Positions 51,927 through 61,292 of a stretch of 64,000 nucleotides of DNA are shown here, piece by piece. Positions within the stretch are counted from its first letter, which is position 1. Every line of letters starts with the position of its first letter. This DNA comes from Treponema sp. UBA4692 (GTDB taxonomy: Bacteria > Spirochaetota > Spirochaetia > Treponematales > Treponemataceae), in assembly GCA_002404895.1 (NCBI GenBank), contig DHKO01000008.1:24174-88173 (forward strand), in the 5' to 3' direction. The notes under the pieces were generated by a model that searched no databases, had not been told where the DNA came from, and saw nothing but the letters and a program-made list of their open reading frames with translations. Position numbers and translations under genes: made by a program.

Positions 51927-53189
51927 TTATCTAAAATTTTCAACGCCGTTCAAATCCAGCGTCGCAAAATAATCATCAATTGTCTCTTTCCGGCGAATCT
52001 GGACAACGCTTCTGTCAGAACGCAAAAGAAGCTCGCCGCAGCGAAGTTTTCCGTTGTAGTTAAAGCCCATTGAGCGTCCGTGCGCGCCTGCGTCATGAAC
52101 AATCACAAAATCTCCGATGTCGATTTTCGGAAGAGGACGCTGAACCGCAAATTTGTCGCAGTTCTCGCAGAGAGAGCCGACAACATCATAGACATGGTCT
52201 TTCGGCGCGTTTTCTTTTCCAGAAACTGTAACTTCATGATACGCTCCGTACATTCCAGGTCTCATCAAATCCGCCATGCAAGAGTCAAGACCGATATAGT
52301 CGCGGTAAATGTGCTTTTCATGAATCGCAGTCGAGACAAGCCAGCCGTAAGGGCCTGTAATCGGGCGGCCGCACTCCCAGTAAATCGCAAGCGGGTCAAG
52401 ACCGGCAGGAACAATTGTCTTGTCGTATTCAGCCCGGATTCCCTTTGCAACCTCGTCATAGTCAACGGCTTTCTGCTCAGGCTTGTACGGGATTCCAAGT
52501 CCGCCGCCCAAATCGACAAATTCAATTCTCACGCCGCACTCTTTCTGGACCTCAACGGCAAGGTCAAAAACAAGCTTTGCAGTGTCAACGAAAAAGTCAG
52601 GATTAAGCTCGTTTGAAGCGACCATAGTGTGAAGCCCGAAATGCTTTACTCCGCGCGCTTTCGCAACTTTATAAGCCTCAATCATCTGCTCGCGTGTGAG
52701 CCCGTATTTTGCCTCCTCCGGCTTTCCGATAATCGAGTTGCAGCCGTGCTTCGCTTCGCCCGGGTTGTAGCGGAAGCACAAAGTCTCAGGAAGTTTTCCC
52801 AGAGTTTTTTCAAGATAGTCAATCATCGTGAAGTCATCAAGATTGATTATATTTCCGTTCGCAAACGCGTACTTGTATTCAGAAGCCGGGGTCTCGTTTG
52901 AAGTGAAAATCACTTTCTCGCCTTTTATTCCGGCAATCTCGCAAAGCATAAGCTCAGGCAGGCTTGAACAGTCTCCGCCGCAGCCTTCCTCAGCCAAAAT
53001 TTTCATAATATAAGGATTCGGGCAGGCTTTCACCGCAAAATGCTCTCTGAATTTCGGAAAAATCGAAAAAGCCTTTGTGAATTTTCTCATATTCTCACGG
53101 ATTGCCTTCTCATCATAAAGATAAAAAGGTGTCGGAAAAGTCTCTGTAAGCTTTTTTAGCTCGTCATGATTTAATGGAAAAGTTTTCAT
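51927..53189 (-). CDS. lysA: Diaminopimelate decarboxylase
   Basis: 420 residues of the fold-III PLP decarboxylases. The PLP-binding Lys54 (HFAVKACPNP), the Gly-rich phosphate loop FVDLGGGLGIPYKP, ECGRPITGPYG and the active-site Cys segment GSLCENCDKFAVQR are present. It decarboxylates meso-DAP to lysine, completing the lysine route begun by asd and dapA. The closely related carboxynorspermidine decarboxylases differ in motif, but a substrate choice is not certain from sequence. Confidence 0.85.
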   Translation of the reverse strand: MKTFPLNHDELKKLTETFPTPFYLYDEKAIRENMRKFTKAFSIFPKFREHFAVKACPNPYIMKILAEEGCGGDCSSLPELMLCEIAGIKGEKVIFTSNETPASEYKYAFANGNIINLDDFTMIDYLEKTLGKLPETLCFRYNPGEAKHGCNSIIGKPEEAKYGLTREQMIEAYKVAKARGVKHFGLHTMVASNELNPDFFVDTAKLVFDLAVEVQKECGVRIEFVDLGGGLGIPYKPEQKAVDYDEVAKGIRAEYDKTIVPAGLDPLAIYWECGRPITGPYGWLVSTAIHEKHIYRDYIGLDSCMADLMRPGMYGAYHEVTVSGKENAPKDHVYDVVGSLCENCDKFAVQRPLPKIDIGDFVIVHDAGAHGRSMGFNYNGKLRCGELLLRSDRSVVQIRRKETIDDYFATLDLNGVENFR

Positions 53190-53271
53190 ATTGTTCTTAT
53201 CTTACAATTTTCTTTATTTCTTGAAAATAACGCTTTATAATGATTTGAACAGAATTGCGGTAGTTTAGCAA

Positions 53272-55578
53272 ATGAAAAAACAAAGAGTTCTCAATCCGTA
53301 TTTTCTAAAAATTCTCTCATATGTTCTAATCGCGCTTTGCATGCTCGCAATGACGGCCGTAAGCACGCGCGTGCTTTTCACAAAGTCAAACAGAATTTCG
53401 ATTGAGCAGCACGTTGACGCATGCGTAAAAGTCGCGGACGGCTATGCTGAGGCGATTTTTTCAGCGTTAAAAGCCGAAATTTACGCGCTGGAGGCAGTTG
53501 ACGTTCCGGACGGCATATCAAAAAAATCATCAGACGAAATCTGCGATTTTCTAAAGGAAGCTAACAAAAAAGTCTTCAAGGATTTCAAAAGAATTTTCTA
53601 TGTTAACGATGACGGAATCGCGTGGCTTCCAAGCGGAAAATCCGCGAATGTTCAAAACAGAAAATATTTTCTTGAAGTTGTGGAAAACGGAAAAGATTAT
53701 TATTTCAGCGACTTGATGCGCTCGAAATTCGACTACGCCCCGGTCTACGTCTGCGCGATTCCTATCTACAGCGACAAACAGGTTTACAGCAAGCAGCTTT
53801 TCAGCGGAAGCAGAAGAAAAGCAAGCGGCGCTTTGTGCGCGGCGGTAACAATCACAACGATAAACGACATAATCGACTCAATCGAAATCGGGAAAAAAGG
53901 AAACATCCTGATTCAAAACCAGAACGGAGACATAATCGCCCACCCGAAAGGCGACTGGATTGGAAAAGTTTTCAGCCAAAGAACAATTCCTTTTGAGCTT
54001 GACATCACCGACGACGAATTTGAGGGCAAGATAAAGGAAGCCGCGACAATTTCAGAACGGACAAGCAAAAATGAAGACACTCTCTACGTTTTCAAGCGTT
54101 CAATCCAGAACACAGGCTGGACTGTAAGCTACTGCGTTTCGGCCGCGTCTTTCAACGTGATTATGAAAGCGCAGAACAAAGTCCAGATTCTCGTGATTTT
54201 TCTTTCTATTATTATCACGGTAATCCTGATTCTTGTTGAAATGAAAATCACGAACGTTCTCCACAAAAAGCAGCTGATTGACTCTTATTTTGACCCGCTC
54301 ACGCATCTTATGACACGACAGCGTTTTGAAAAAGAGGCGGAGCATCAGCTTTCAAGAAATCCCGCTGGCAAATTTGTCTTGATTGAGGCGAATATCAAAG
54401 GATTTAAATTTTATAACCAAAACAACGGCGAGGAACGCGCAAACGATATGCTGATTTTTCTTTCAAAGATTCTCAACAAGCACGCGCTTCAAAACAAGGG
54501 AATTTTAGGAAGAGGATACGCTGACCATTTTTATTCGCTCCACAAAATCAATACCGTAAGAAACACGATGAAACTTTTCAAGCAGTTCGTGAAAGAAGTT
54601 ACGGAAGCGGCAAAAAACTATGAAATTCCTTTTGTCACAAAATTCGGAATCACCTTCCATATGCCAAAGCCTGAAAACAGGCAGCCGACAATTCAAGACT
54701 TGATTGGAGAAGCAACTTTCGCGCGCAAAACAATTCAGGACGACGCGCTCCATTATTATGCGATTTTTGACTCGCGTCTTTCATCAAAATCGCAAGAAGT
54801 CCATTATATCGAGTCGCATATGGAAAAGGCCCTTGAAAACAGGGAATTTTTCGTGATGTACCAGCCTAAAATCGACCTTTCAACGGAAAAAGTAGTCGGG
54901 GCGGAAGCTCTCGTGCGCTGGCAGAATCCGAAGCTCGGATTTTTGTCTCCTGAAAAATTTATTCCGCTGTTTGAGCTTAACGACTTCATCATAAAACTCG
55001 ACTACAGCGTTTACAGGCAGGTTTTCGCTTTTATCAGATACTGCCTTGACAACAGTCTCCCGGTCGTGCCGATTTCTGTGAATATGTCGCGGAATCATTC
55101 CAAGCCAGACAGATTCGTCGATGAATTTATGGGAATGATGAGAGAATTCAATATTCCGCCTGAATATGTGGAGGTGGAGCTTTTGGAACGCTCGACGCTT
55201 TACAAGAACACTTTGCGCGATGTTACGGTGCTTCTTCACAAGGAAGGTCTTAAAGTCGCGATGGACGATTTTGGCTCGGGTGAAAGCTCGCTGAATATGC
55301 TTTCAAATATTCCTGTCGATATTCTGAAATTTGACCGCTCATTTTTGCTCGGCGCGAACAATGAGAACACGGAAATTGACGAGGAAAAAGGCAACTTTAT
55401 AAAATCTCTTGTTGACATTGGAAAAACGCTCAAAAAACGAACTGTGTTTGAAGGCGTTGAGACAGAAGCGCAAAAAAATTTTTTAAAGTCGATAAACTGC
55501 GACGCAGTCCAGGGATTTTACTATTCAAAGCCGCTCACAGAAAACGACTACGTGGAATTTCTGAAAAAACACATTTAA
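53272..55578 (+). CDS. Cache sensor - degenerate GGDEF - EAL c-di-GMP phosphodiesterase
   Basis: 768 residues. An N-terminal membrane segment (about 12-33) and a periplasmic double-Cache sensor (about 40-280, including PVYVCAIPIYSDKQVYSKQL) end at a second membrane segment (about 302-322). The GGDEF domain lacks the active motif: GRGYADHF stands where GG(D/E)EF should be. The EAL domain appears complete: VGAEALVRWQNP, VSVNMSRNH-type segment, EYVEVELLERS, VAMDDFGSGESSLNML, DRSFLL and EGVETEAQ. It is expected to hydrolyse c-di-GMP under control of an external ligand. Confidence 0.92.
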   Translation: MKKQRVLNPYFLKILSYVLIALCMLAMTAVSTRVLFTKSNRISIEQHVDACVKVADGYAEAIFSALKAEIYALEAVDVPDGISKKSSDEICDFLKEANKKVFKDFKRIFYVNDDGIAWLPSGKSANVQNRKYFLEVVENGKDYYFSDLMRSKFDYAPVYVCAIPIYSDKQVYSKQLFSGSRRKASGALCAAVTITTINDIIDSIEIGKKGNILIQNQNGDIIAHPKGDWIGKVFSQRTIPFELDITDDEFEGKIKEAATISERTSKNEDTLYVFKRSIQNTGWTVSYCVSAASFNVIMKAQNKVQILVIFLSIIITVILILVEMKITNVLHKKQLIDSYFDPLTHLMTRQRFEKEAEHQLSRNPAGKFVLIEANIKGFKFYNQNNGEERANDMLIFLSKILNKHALQNKGILGRGYADHFYSLHKINTVRNTMKLFKQFVKEVTEAAKNYEIPFVTKFGITFHMPKPENRQPTIQDLIGEATFARKTIQDDALHYYAIFDSRLSSKSQEVHYIESHMEKALENREFFVMYQPKIDLSTEKVVGAEALVRWQNPKLGFLSPEKFIPLFELNDFIIKLDYSVYRQVFAFIRYCLDNSLPVVPISVNMSRNHSKPDRFVDEFMGMMREFNIPPEYVEVELLERSTLYKNTLRDVTVLLHKEGLKVAMDDFGSGESSLNMLSNIPVDILKFDRSFLLGANNENTEIDEEKGNFIKSLVDIGKTLKKRTVFEGVETEAQKNFLKSINCDAVQGFYYSKPLTENDYVEFLKKHI

Positions 55579-55638
55579 GATTGCGCTCTTTAGTGAGTTT
55601 TGCGGACGAAACGCAAAAAAAACGACCATAAAAGAACA

Positions 55639-55682
55639 GCCGCTTAGCAAAGCCAAAATGACATTGCCAAGCGGCCGATTTT
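55639..55682. terminator. Hairpin between the EAL gene and asd
   Basis: GCCGCTTAGCAA (55639-55650) and TTGCCAAGCGGC (55664-55675) form a near-perfect stem with one mismatch, between convergent genes; the plus side continues CGATTTTT. Confidence 0.7.
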
Positions 55683-55704
55683 TCAGCTTTTATCAATAAA
55701 ATTA

Positions 55705-56799
55705 TCAGTCAAAAAATCCTTTTGCTTTAAGAAGCTCTGCGTTAAGAATTCCGCCGAGAGCGGCTCCGCGCTTTGTATTATGGCTCAAAGCAACAAATTT
55801 CACATCAAAGACGCTGCATTTTCTAAGTCTGCCAACAACGCAGGCCATTCCCTTTTCAGTGTCGCGGTCGCGGCGCGGCTGAGGTCGGTTTTCTTCCTCG
55901 CGGTAGACAATAGGATGCTCAGGCGCAGAAGGAAGTTTAAGCTCCTGCGGAAGCGAAGTGAATTCTTTCCAGACTTTCAAAATCTCTTCAATAGAAGGCT
56001 TTTTGTCTTCCGGCAAGTCAAATTCAAGATTAACGCTCGCTGTGTGTCCGTCGATTACAGGAACACGAGTGCATGTCGCAGAAACAACCGGCTCTTTCGC
56101 GTTCTCAATCTTTCCGCCGTTCACAGTTCCCAAAATCTTCAAACATTCTTTCTCGGTCTTTTCTTCCTCTCCGCCAATAAACGGAACAATGTTGTCAATC
56201 ATATCGAATGACGAAACGCCCGGGTAGCCAGCCCCGGAAACAGCCTGCAAAGTTGTTACAGTCATTCTTTTTACAGGATAGCCGGCTTTGATAAGCGCGC
56301 AGATTGGAATCATATAAGTCTGCAAAGAGCAGTTCGGCTTTACAGCGATGAAACCTTTGTCCCAGCCGCGTGATTTTTTCTGCTCGGCAATTATATCGAG
56401 ATGAGAATAGTTGATTTCAGGAATCAGCATTGGAACGTCTTCTGTCCAGCGGTTCGCGCTTGCGTTCGACACAACAGGAATTCCCTCGGCAGCGTAAGCG
56501 GCTTCCAAAGCCTTGATTTCGTCTTTTCCCATTTCAAGCGCGGAAAAAACAAAGCGGCATTTTCCAAGCGCAAGCTTCGGGTCGTTCGCATCCTGGACTG
56601 TAAGATTTTTCACATCGTCAGGAATGTCGGATCCAATCAGCCAGCGGTTTTTCACAGCCTCAGTGTAGAGTTTTCCTGCCGAGCGCGGGCTTGCCGCAAC
56701 GTAAGTTACCTTAAACCACGGATGGTTTTCCAAAAGCTTGATGTATCTTTGGCCGACCATTCCAGTCGCGCCCAAAACTCCAACATTTATTCTTTCCAT
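55705..56799 (-). CDS. asd: Aspartate-semialdehyde dehydrogenase
   Basis: 364 residues from ATG 56799 with GGAGA nine bases upstream. NADP-binding [18 protein letters not shown] opens it, the active-site Cys is in [15 protein letters not shown], and [14 protein letters not shown] and a terminal [13 protein letters not shown] follow. This is the archaeal/fungal-type enzyme, longer and with a distinct NADP loop from the E. coli type. It supplies aspartate semialdehyde for lysine (dapA next) and threonine. Confidence 0.94.
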   Translation of the reverse strand: MERINVGVLGATGMVGQRYIKLLENHPWFKVTYVAASPRSAGKLYTEAVKNRWLIGSDIPDDVKNLTVQDANDPKLALGKCRFVFSALEMGKDEIKALEAAYAAEGIPVVSNASANRWTEDVPMLIPEINYSHLDIIAEQKKSRGWDKGFIAVKPNCSLQTYMIPICALIKAGYPVKRMTVTTLQAVSGAGYPGVSSFDMIDNIVPFIGGEEEKTEKECLKILGTVNGGKIENAKEPVVSATCTRVPVIDGHTASVNLEFDLPEDKKPSIEEILKVWKEFTSLPQELKLPSAPEHPIVYREEENRPQPRRDRDTEKGMACVVGRLRKCSVFDVKFVALSHNTKRGAALGGILNAELLKAKGFFD

Positions 56800-56853
56800 A
56801 AAATCATTCTCCAAAAATCAAAGCTGTTTTTAAGATTTTTCGACAAAGCAAAC

Positions 56854-57759
56854 TTAGAGCTTGCAATCCTTCAAAGCGTTTTCAATCACTTTTTTTGCGA
56901 CGTCGTGAACTTCAACCAAAGGAAGACGCATCACACCGGAATCCATTTTCTTGCATTTCAAAGCGTATTTAATAGAAGAAGGATTTCCGTCAACAAAAGC
57001 CGCCTTAAAGAACGGAAGCAGGCGGTAATGAACTTTTCTCGCCTCGTCCAAGTTTCCAGAAAGCGCGTCCGAAACCATCTTTGAAATCAAATCAGGAGCG
57101 AGATTTGACACGACAGAAACAACTCCGTCGCCGCCAACGCTGATTAAAGGCAAAGTCAAGCCGTCGTCTCCGCTCAAAACCGCGAAATCAGGATTTTTCG
57201 CCTTGATTCTCGCAATCACTTCCATCATCTGATTTATGTTTCCGCTCGCCTCTTTCACGCCAATAACGTTCGGAAGAGAAGCAATCCGCTCCAAAGTGTC
57301 AGTCGCAATGTTCACACCGGTTCTTCCGGCAATGTTGTAAACCAAAATCGGCATTCCGACTTTTGAGACAGCAGCAAAATGCTGATAGATTCCTTCCTGC
57401 GAAGGCTTGTTGTAGTAAGGAGTTACAACAAGAGCCACATCGGCTCCAAGTTTTTTCGCGCGCTCTGTATATTTGACTGCCTCGCCTGTAGAGTTGCTTC
57501 CAGTTCCGATAATCACAGGAACTTTTTTTCCTGTTTTCTCAAGGAATTTCTTCGACTCCTCAACAGCAATCTTGATAATGTCATCCTCTTCATCAACAAT
57601 GAGAGTCGGAGTCTCGCCGGTTGTTCCCATCGGAGCAATTCCGGAAATTCCGTTTTCCATCTGAAAGACTACATTTTTTCGGAACTGCTCATAGTCAACA
57701 GAACCGTCATCTTTCATCGGCGTAATCATAGCAGTGTACGAACCGCGCAGCTTAATCAT
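56854..57759 (-). CDS. dapA: 4-hydroxy-tetrahydrodipicolinate synthase
   Basis: 301 residues, TIM-barrel class I aldolase. It condenses pyruvate with aspartate semialdehyde. Marks are GSYTAMITPMKDDGSVD, IAPMGTTGETPTL, VVTPYYNKPSQEGIYQHF with the proton-relay Tyr, and the Schiff-base Lys in NVIGVKEASGNINQMM. It is in the same orientation and 54 nt before asd, an operon for the shared early steps of lysine synthesis. Confidence 0.95.
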   Translation of the reverse strand: MIKLRGSYTAMITPMKDDGSVDYEQFRKNVVFQMENGISGIAPMGTTGETPTLIVDEEDDIIKIAVEESKKFLEKTGKKVPVIIGTGSNSTGEAVKYTERAKKLGADVALVVTPYYNKPSQEGIYQHFAAVSKVGMPILVYNIAGRTGVNIATDTLERIASLPNVIGVKEASGNINQMMEVIARIKAKNPDFAVLSGDDGLTLPLISVGGDGVVSVVSNLAPDLISKMVSDALSGNLDEARKVHYRLLPFFKAAFVDGNPSSIKYALKCKKMDSGVMRLPLVEVHDVAKKVIENALKDCKL

Positions 57760-58055
57760 TTTTCACCTCGTAAATATGATAAAAAATCGCTTATAGTTTA
57801 ATGAATTCTACACATAGAAACAACAACAATTATTTTTCGTCTTTCTGCGCGGGCGAAACTTTGCTTGTTTTTCTGCCCCGCAATGTTTGCGGAGAAAACA
57901 CGAATTTCAACGGCAAATTTCCGCATTTTTCATAACACTTTATCAAAACAGTTTCAGGTGCTAAAATAAAATCTACAAATTCTAGCTGTTTTGATTTTTC
58001 AAAATCAAAATCTCACTGCAAAATCATCAAGATTAAGAAAAACGAGGAAAAAACT
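57760..58055. other. Non-coding gap between dapA and the nucleotidyltransferase
   Basis: Divergent gap of about 300 nt. It contains a palindrome TTTTGATTTT/AAAATCAAAA (near 57989-58010) and AT-rich sequence before the plus-strand gene. No ORF or riboswitch class recognised. Confidence 0.5.
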
Positions 58056-58985
58056 ATGAAGCCAACACTTTTAGTATTAGCCGCAGGAATGGGAAGTCGC
58101 TACGGCGGAGTAAAGCAGATTGACGCTGTAGGAAAAAACGGCGAGTGCCTTTTGGACTTCGCGACTTTCGACGCTGCAAGATGCGGATTCGGGAAAGTTG
58201 TCTACATCATCAGAAAAGATATTGAAAAAGACTTTCGCGAGCGTCTTTTTGACCGCGTGGCACGCAATTTCAACGCGGAATACGTTTTCCAGACTCCAGA
58301 CGCGCTTTTGACAGAGGCTGAGCAGGAAATCGCCGCAAAAGCAGACAGAAAAAAGCCGTGGGGAACAGTCCATGCAGTTTTGTGCGCAAAAGAAAAAATA
58401 AACGAGCCTTTCGCAGTAATCAACGCGGACGATTATTATGGAAGAAACGCGTTTGAAACGCTCGGAAAATATCTTTCTTCTATTGGCAACGACTGCACAG
58501 AACACGCAATGGTGGGCTATGTTCTCGGAAAAACGATGAGCAGAAACGGCTCTGTAAGCCGCGGAATCACAGAAACAGAAAACGGCTATCTAAAGTCAAT
58601 CACAGAGAACACAAAAATTTATTACACCGGCGAAAACTACTCTGGAAACGAGATTGAGTCGGACTTGAACGGAAAAATCTACAAGCTCACAGGCAAAGAG
58701 ACTGTAAGCATGAACTTGTTCGGATTCTCTCCTAAAGCGTTCGAAGAATTTGAAAAATACTGGGAAGGATTCAAGAAAACTTCTCTCTCTCTTCCAAAAG
58801 CCGAGGCTCTTCTTCCTGTTGCCGCAAGCGACATTATCAAAGACGGAAAAGGCAAAATCAAAGTTTTCACATCGGAAGAAAGCTGGTTTGGAATGACATA
58901 CCCTGCAGACAAGGAAATCGTAAAAAGCGAAATCGCAAAGAAAATCGCAAGCGGATATTATCCTGAAAAACTCTGGGAAAAATAA
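58056..58985 (+). CDS. NDP-sugar-pyrophosphorylase-type nucleotidyltransferase
   Basis: 309 residues with the Rossmann-like NTP-transferase fold. The nucleotide-binding loop is LVLAAGMGSRYGGVKQIDAV, the metal Asp pair is AVINADDYYGRNAFE, and GKGKIKVFTSEESWFGM lies near the end. It resembles sugar-1-phosphate nucleotidylyltransferases but the sugar and nucleotide cannot be named. It is followed, after a hairpin-rich gap of 114 nt, by manA, which hints at mannose-type activated sugars. Confidence 0.85.
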   Translation: MKPTLLVLAAGMGSRYGGVKQIDAVGKNGECLLDFATFDAARCGFGKVVYIIRKDIEKDFRERLFDRVARNFNAEYVFQTPDALLTEAEQEIAAKADRKKPWGTVHAVLCAKEKINEPFAVINADDYYGRNAFETLGKYLSSIGNDCTEHAMVGYVLGKTMSRNGSVSRGITETENGYLKSITENTKIYYTGENYSGNEIESDLNGKIYKLTGKETVSMNLFGFSPKAFEEFEKYWEGFKKTSLSLPKAEALLPVAASDIIKDGKGKIKVFTSEESWFGMTYPADKEIVKSEIAKKIASGYYPEKLWEK

Positions 58986-58994
58986 AACAAATAA

Positions 58995-59098
58995 AACACG
59001 GAAGCACGCAGATGTTCACAGAGAGACACGGACTCTATAAAAAAGAATCCGTGCAAATTCTTTTTATCTGCGGCTGTCCGTGCTTAAAAATAAATTAT
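58995..59098. repeat. Nested inverted-repeat element before manA
   Basis: AAGCAC ... GCAGAT near 59002-59013 and ATCTGCG ... CGTGCTT near 59066-59085 form an outer stem with an 8-nt bulge; inside, CACGGA and TCCGTG (about 59027-59052) form an inner stem. It contains the CACAGAGA...CACGGA words of a repeat type seen in many bacterial genomes. No regulatory role shown. Confidence 0.5.
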
Positions 59099-59099
59099 T

Positions 59100-59960
59100 A
59101 TGCTTAATCTTACACCGCTTCATTTCGATAAAATCTGGGGATACGAAAACTGGCTTGCCTCCACGCACAAAGACGGAGCGCAGCCAGACTTTGTTTCCAT
59201 TGCTAAAAACTATCCGCTTTTAGTAAAAGTCATTCAGGCAGACTCAACGCTTTCAGTGCAGGTTCATCCTGACGACAAAACAGCCGCCGCGCTTGAAGGC
59301 GACGGAAACAGAGGAAAAACAGAGTGCTGGTACGTTCTTGACGCAAAACCGGGCGCAAAGCTTGTCTACGGCTTCAAAAAAGACTATTCAATAGAAGAAA
59401 TCAAGAATTCCATTGAGAAAAACACGCTCGAAAATCTCTTTAACCAAGCTGAAGTAAAAAAAGGCGACTTTGTCTTTATTCCAGCTGGAACAGTCCATGC
59501 AATTGGCGGCGGACTAAGGCTTCTTGAAATTCAGCAAAGCTGCAATATCACATACAGATTTTATGACTGGGGACGCGGACGCGAGCTTCATATTGAAAAA
59601 GGTCTGAAATCTGTAAAAAATTCAGAGCAAATCAAAAAAAGTCTAAACGCAAAAATGGACGAAAACGATTTTGACCTGTCAAAAATAGCTGCGTTCGGCT
59701 CAGATTTTGACTGCAAGTATTTTGAAATCGTCAGGAAAACCGTAAAGGGCGGATATTCTTATCTCGTTCCGAAAAACGGCGCGGCAGAGCTTTTGTTTGT
59801 AATAAGCGCGGAAAAACTTTCCGTAAAATCAACGGACGCAAACGAAAACAAAAGCGAGATTAAAAATCTTTCGCCTGAGCAAATCCTAGCCTTTTCTCCG
59901 GGCGAAAAAGCGACGCTTGAAGGAAGCGGCGAAATTTTCAGAATCAAGGCAAAAAACTAA
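59100..59960 (+). CDS. manA: Mannose-6-phosphate isomerase, class I
   Basis: 286 residues of the short class I type I PMI found in Bacillus. Zinc ligands and active-site motifs visible: SVQVHPDD, TECWYVLDA, FIPAGTVHAIGGGLRLLEIQ and the YDWGR Arg segment. It links mannose-6-phosphate to fructose-6-phosphate. GTP-mannose production is not evident here. Adjacent to the nucleotidyltransferase and 18 nt from the next gene. Confidence 0.93.
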   Translation: MLNLTPLHFDKIWGYENWLASTHKDGAQPDFVSIAKNYPLLVKVIQADSTLSVQVHPDDKTAAALEGDGNRGKTECWYVLDAKPGAKLVYGFKKDYSIEEIKNSIEKNTLENLFNQAEVKKGDFVFIPAGTVHAIGGGLRLLEIQQSCNITYRFYDWGRGRELHIEKGLKSVKNSEQIKKSLNAKMDENDFDLSKIAAFGSDFDCKYFEIVRKTVKGGYSYLVPKNGAAELLFVISAEKLSVKSTDANENKSEIKNLSPEQILAFSPGEKATLEGSGEIFRIKAKN

Positions 59961-59978
59961 ATAAAATCAGGAAAAATT

Positions 59979-60671
59979 ATGAACATCATTGAGGAAATCA
60001 AAAAATCGGTTCTTTCTGGAATCATGATTATGGTCGGCGGCTCGGTCTACTTGGCTTCGCGCACAATCTCTGTCGGAAGCTTTAACCTTATGTGGCTTGG
60101 AGCGTTCTTGTTCACAGCGGGACTCTTCACAATCTGCGTTTACGGCTTCAACCTTTACACAGGAAAAGTCGGCTACATCGCGCTGCATTTCAAGGACACA
60201 AAATACATCGCGCTTGTTGTGCTGATTTGCGTCTTCAATCTTCTGACGACATTTCTGCTCGGAATCATTGTCGCGTACGCTTTTCCGAACATCGGAGCGG
60301 AAGCGTTCAGAGTCTACACGCCAAAACTCAGCCTGCCGCTTTTAAGAATTTTCATCTCGGGAACTTTCTGCGGAATTCTGATGTTTCTTGCGGTTGACAC
60401 TTGGAAAAAAGGATTTCCAATCGGCTGCTTTCTCTTTGTGCCGGTCTTCATTTTTTCAGGGTTCGACCACTCGATTGCAAACTCATTCTACAACGGCGCA
60501 AGTTTCGGCCACATTCTTTTTGCTGACGACTCATTTTTGAACCCGAACTCAGCAAGCTTTTCAGTTTTCTCTATGAAAAACGCGCTTCTAACGCTCACAA
60601 CCGTTCTAGGAAACGGCTTCGGTGGAATGATAATCCCGCTTCTCACAAGAAAATGGAAGAACGCTGAATAA
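59979..60671 (+). CDS. Formate/nitrite transporter (FNT) family channel
   Basis: 230 residues with six membrane segments. The FNT inverted-repeat signature parts are VYGFNLYTGKVGYIAL (first half, usual ELFTGN-type loop with YTGK) and FSGFDHSIANSFY (usual GFEHSVANMY-type). The central His of the FDHS segment is the gate residue in family members. It may carry formate, nitrite or hydrosulfide; formate is likely in a fermenting spirochaete. It is co-oriented with manA, 18 nt apart. Confidence 0.9.
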   Translation: MNIIEEIKKSVLSGIMIMVGGSVYLASRTISVGSFNLMWLGAFLFTAGLFTICVYGFNLYTGKVGYIALHFKDTKYIALVVLICVFNLLTTFLLGIIVAYAFPNIGAEAFRVYTPKLSLPLLRIFISGTFCGILMFLAVDTWKKGFPIGCFLFVPVFIFSGFDHSIANSFYNGASFGHILFADDSFLNPNSASFSVFSMKNALLTLTTVLGNGFGGMIIPLLTRKWKNAE

Positions 60672-60688
60672 AAGCGAAAACGATTTTG

Positions 60689-60746
60689 CGGCACGCTCTG
60701 GATTCAAGCAAGTTTTTGCTAAGTTCGGAACGTGCCGTTTTTTTTT
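60689..60746 (+). terminator. FNT-gene terminator
   Basis: CGGCACG (60689-60695) and CGTGCCG (60731-60737) form a stem ending in a run of nine T, with an inner hairpin AGCAA/TTGCT. It also separates this gene from the convergent toxin. Confidence 0.8.
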
Positions 60747-60764
60747 GAAAACATCAGCCTCAGT

Positions 60765-61250
60765 TTATTTCCATTCTTTATATTTTTCTTCCAAAACAAT
60801 CAGATTACAGCAGCGTTGCTTCACAGTTTTCTCATATTCATTAAGTTTGCTTTCGTCTGAAAAAATCAGGTTTCTTAAATTCAGCGCAGTCTTCTTTATC
60901 TCTTTCTCATCTTTCTTTATAAAATTATACTGATTCTGCAATAAACGACGATATTTTACATCAGCAATGTTTTCTATATCAATTTCAATCAGAGCTGAAT
61001 CTAAAACAGGAATCATATTGTTGAAATTGATCGCCCCGTAAATTCCATTGTTGATTTTTCGAAAGTCTTTTCCGTTTTTCATCTTTTTATGCTTGTCTTT
61101 TGGAGAAGAAAACGGCGCATAATATTTTACAGATCCAATTTCCAAAACAATTCCGACATAAGGCCGAGATTCATTTTTGTTTTGAGCCACTTTTGAATCA
61201 AACTGATGCAGATAAGAAACAAATCTCTCTTTTATATGATAAAATCTCAT
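60765..61250 (-). CDS. ToxN/AbiQ-family endoribonuclease toxin (type III toxin-antitoxin)
   Basis: 161 residues from ATG 61250 (MRFYHIKERF), with GGAGAG at 5-nt spacing; a longer frame to 61358 runs through the antitoxin terminator and is not credible. The family blocks are clear: RPYVGIVLEIGSVKYYAPFSSP (start at Arg29), the catalytic-lobe SSPKDKHKKMKNG (48-60) and the hallmark GAINFNNMIPV (72-82), with LLQNQ (103-107) and a C-terminal RCCNLIVLEEKY. ToxN-like proteins cleave RNA at A-rich sites and stop growth or cause phage abortion; they are held inactive by repeats of their antitoxin RNA, present immediately upstream. Transcribed with the antitoxin locus. Confidence 0.93.
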   Translation of the reverse strand: MRFYHIKERFVSYLHQFDSKVAQNKNESRPYVGIVLEIGSVKYYAPFSSPKDKHKKMKNGKDFRKINNGIYGAINFNNMIPVLDSALIEIDIENIADVKYRRLLQNQYNFIKKDEKEIKKTALNLRNLIFSDESKLNEYEKTVKQRCCNLIVLEEKYKEWK

Positions 61251-61261
61251 GCTCTCTCCAT

Positions 61262-61292
61262 AAAAAACAAAAGGAGTCATTTCCGACTCCTT
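61262..61292 (-). terminator. Attenuating terminator between antitoxin and toxin
   Basis: AAGGAGTC-GGAAAT-GACTCCTT (read on minus, 61292-61271) is a perfect 8-bp hairpin followed by TTGTTTTTTA. Type III systems typically have such a terminator so antitoxin RNA exceeds toxin mRNA. The toxin ribosome binding site follows directly. Confidence 0.9.

Noticed and set aside
53190..53271. Lysine riboswitch upstream of lysA
   Set aside because: Only about 80 nt are available and no lysine-riboswitch core sequences are seen.
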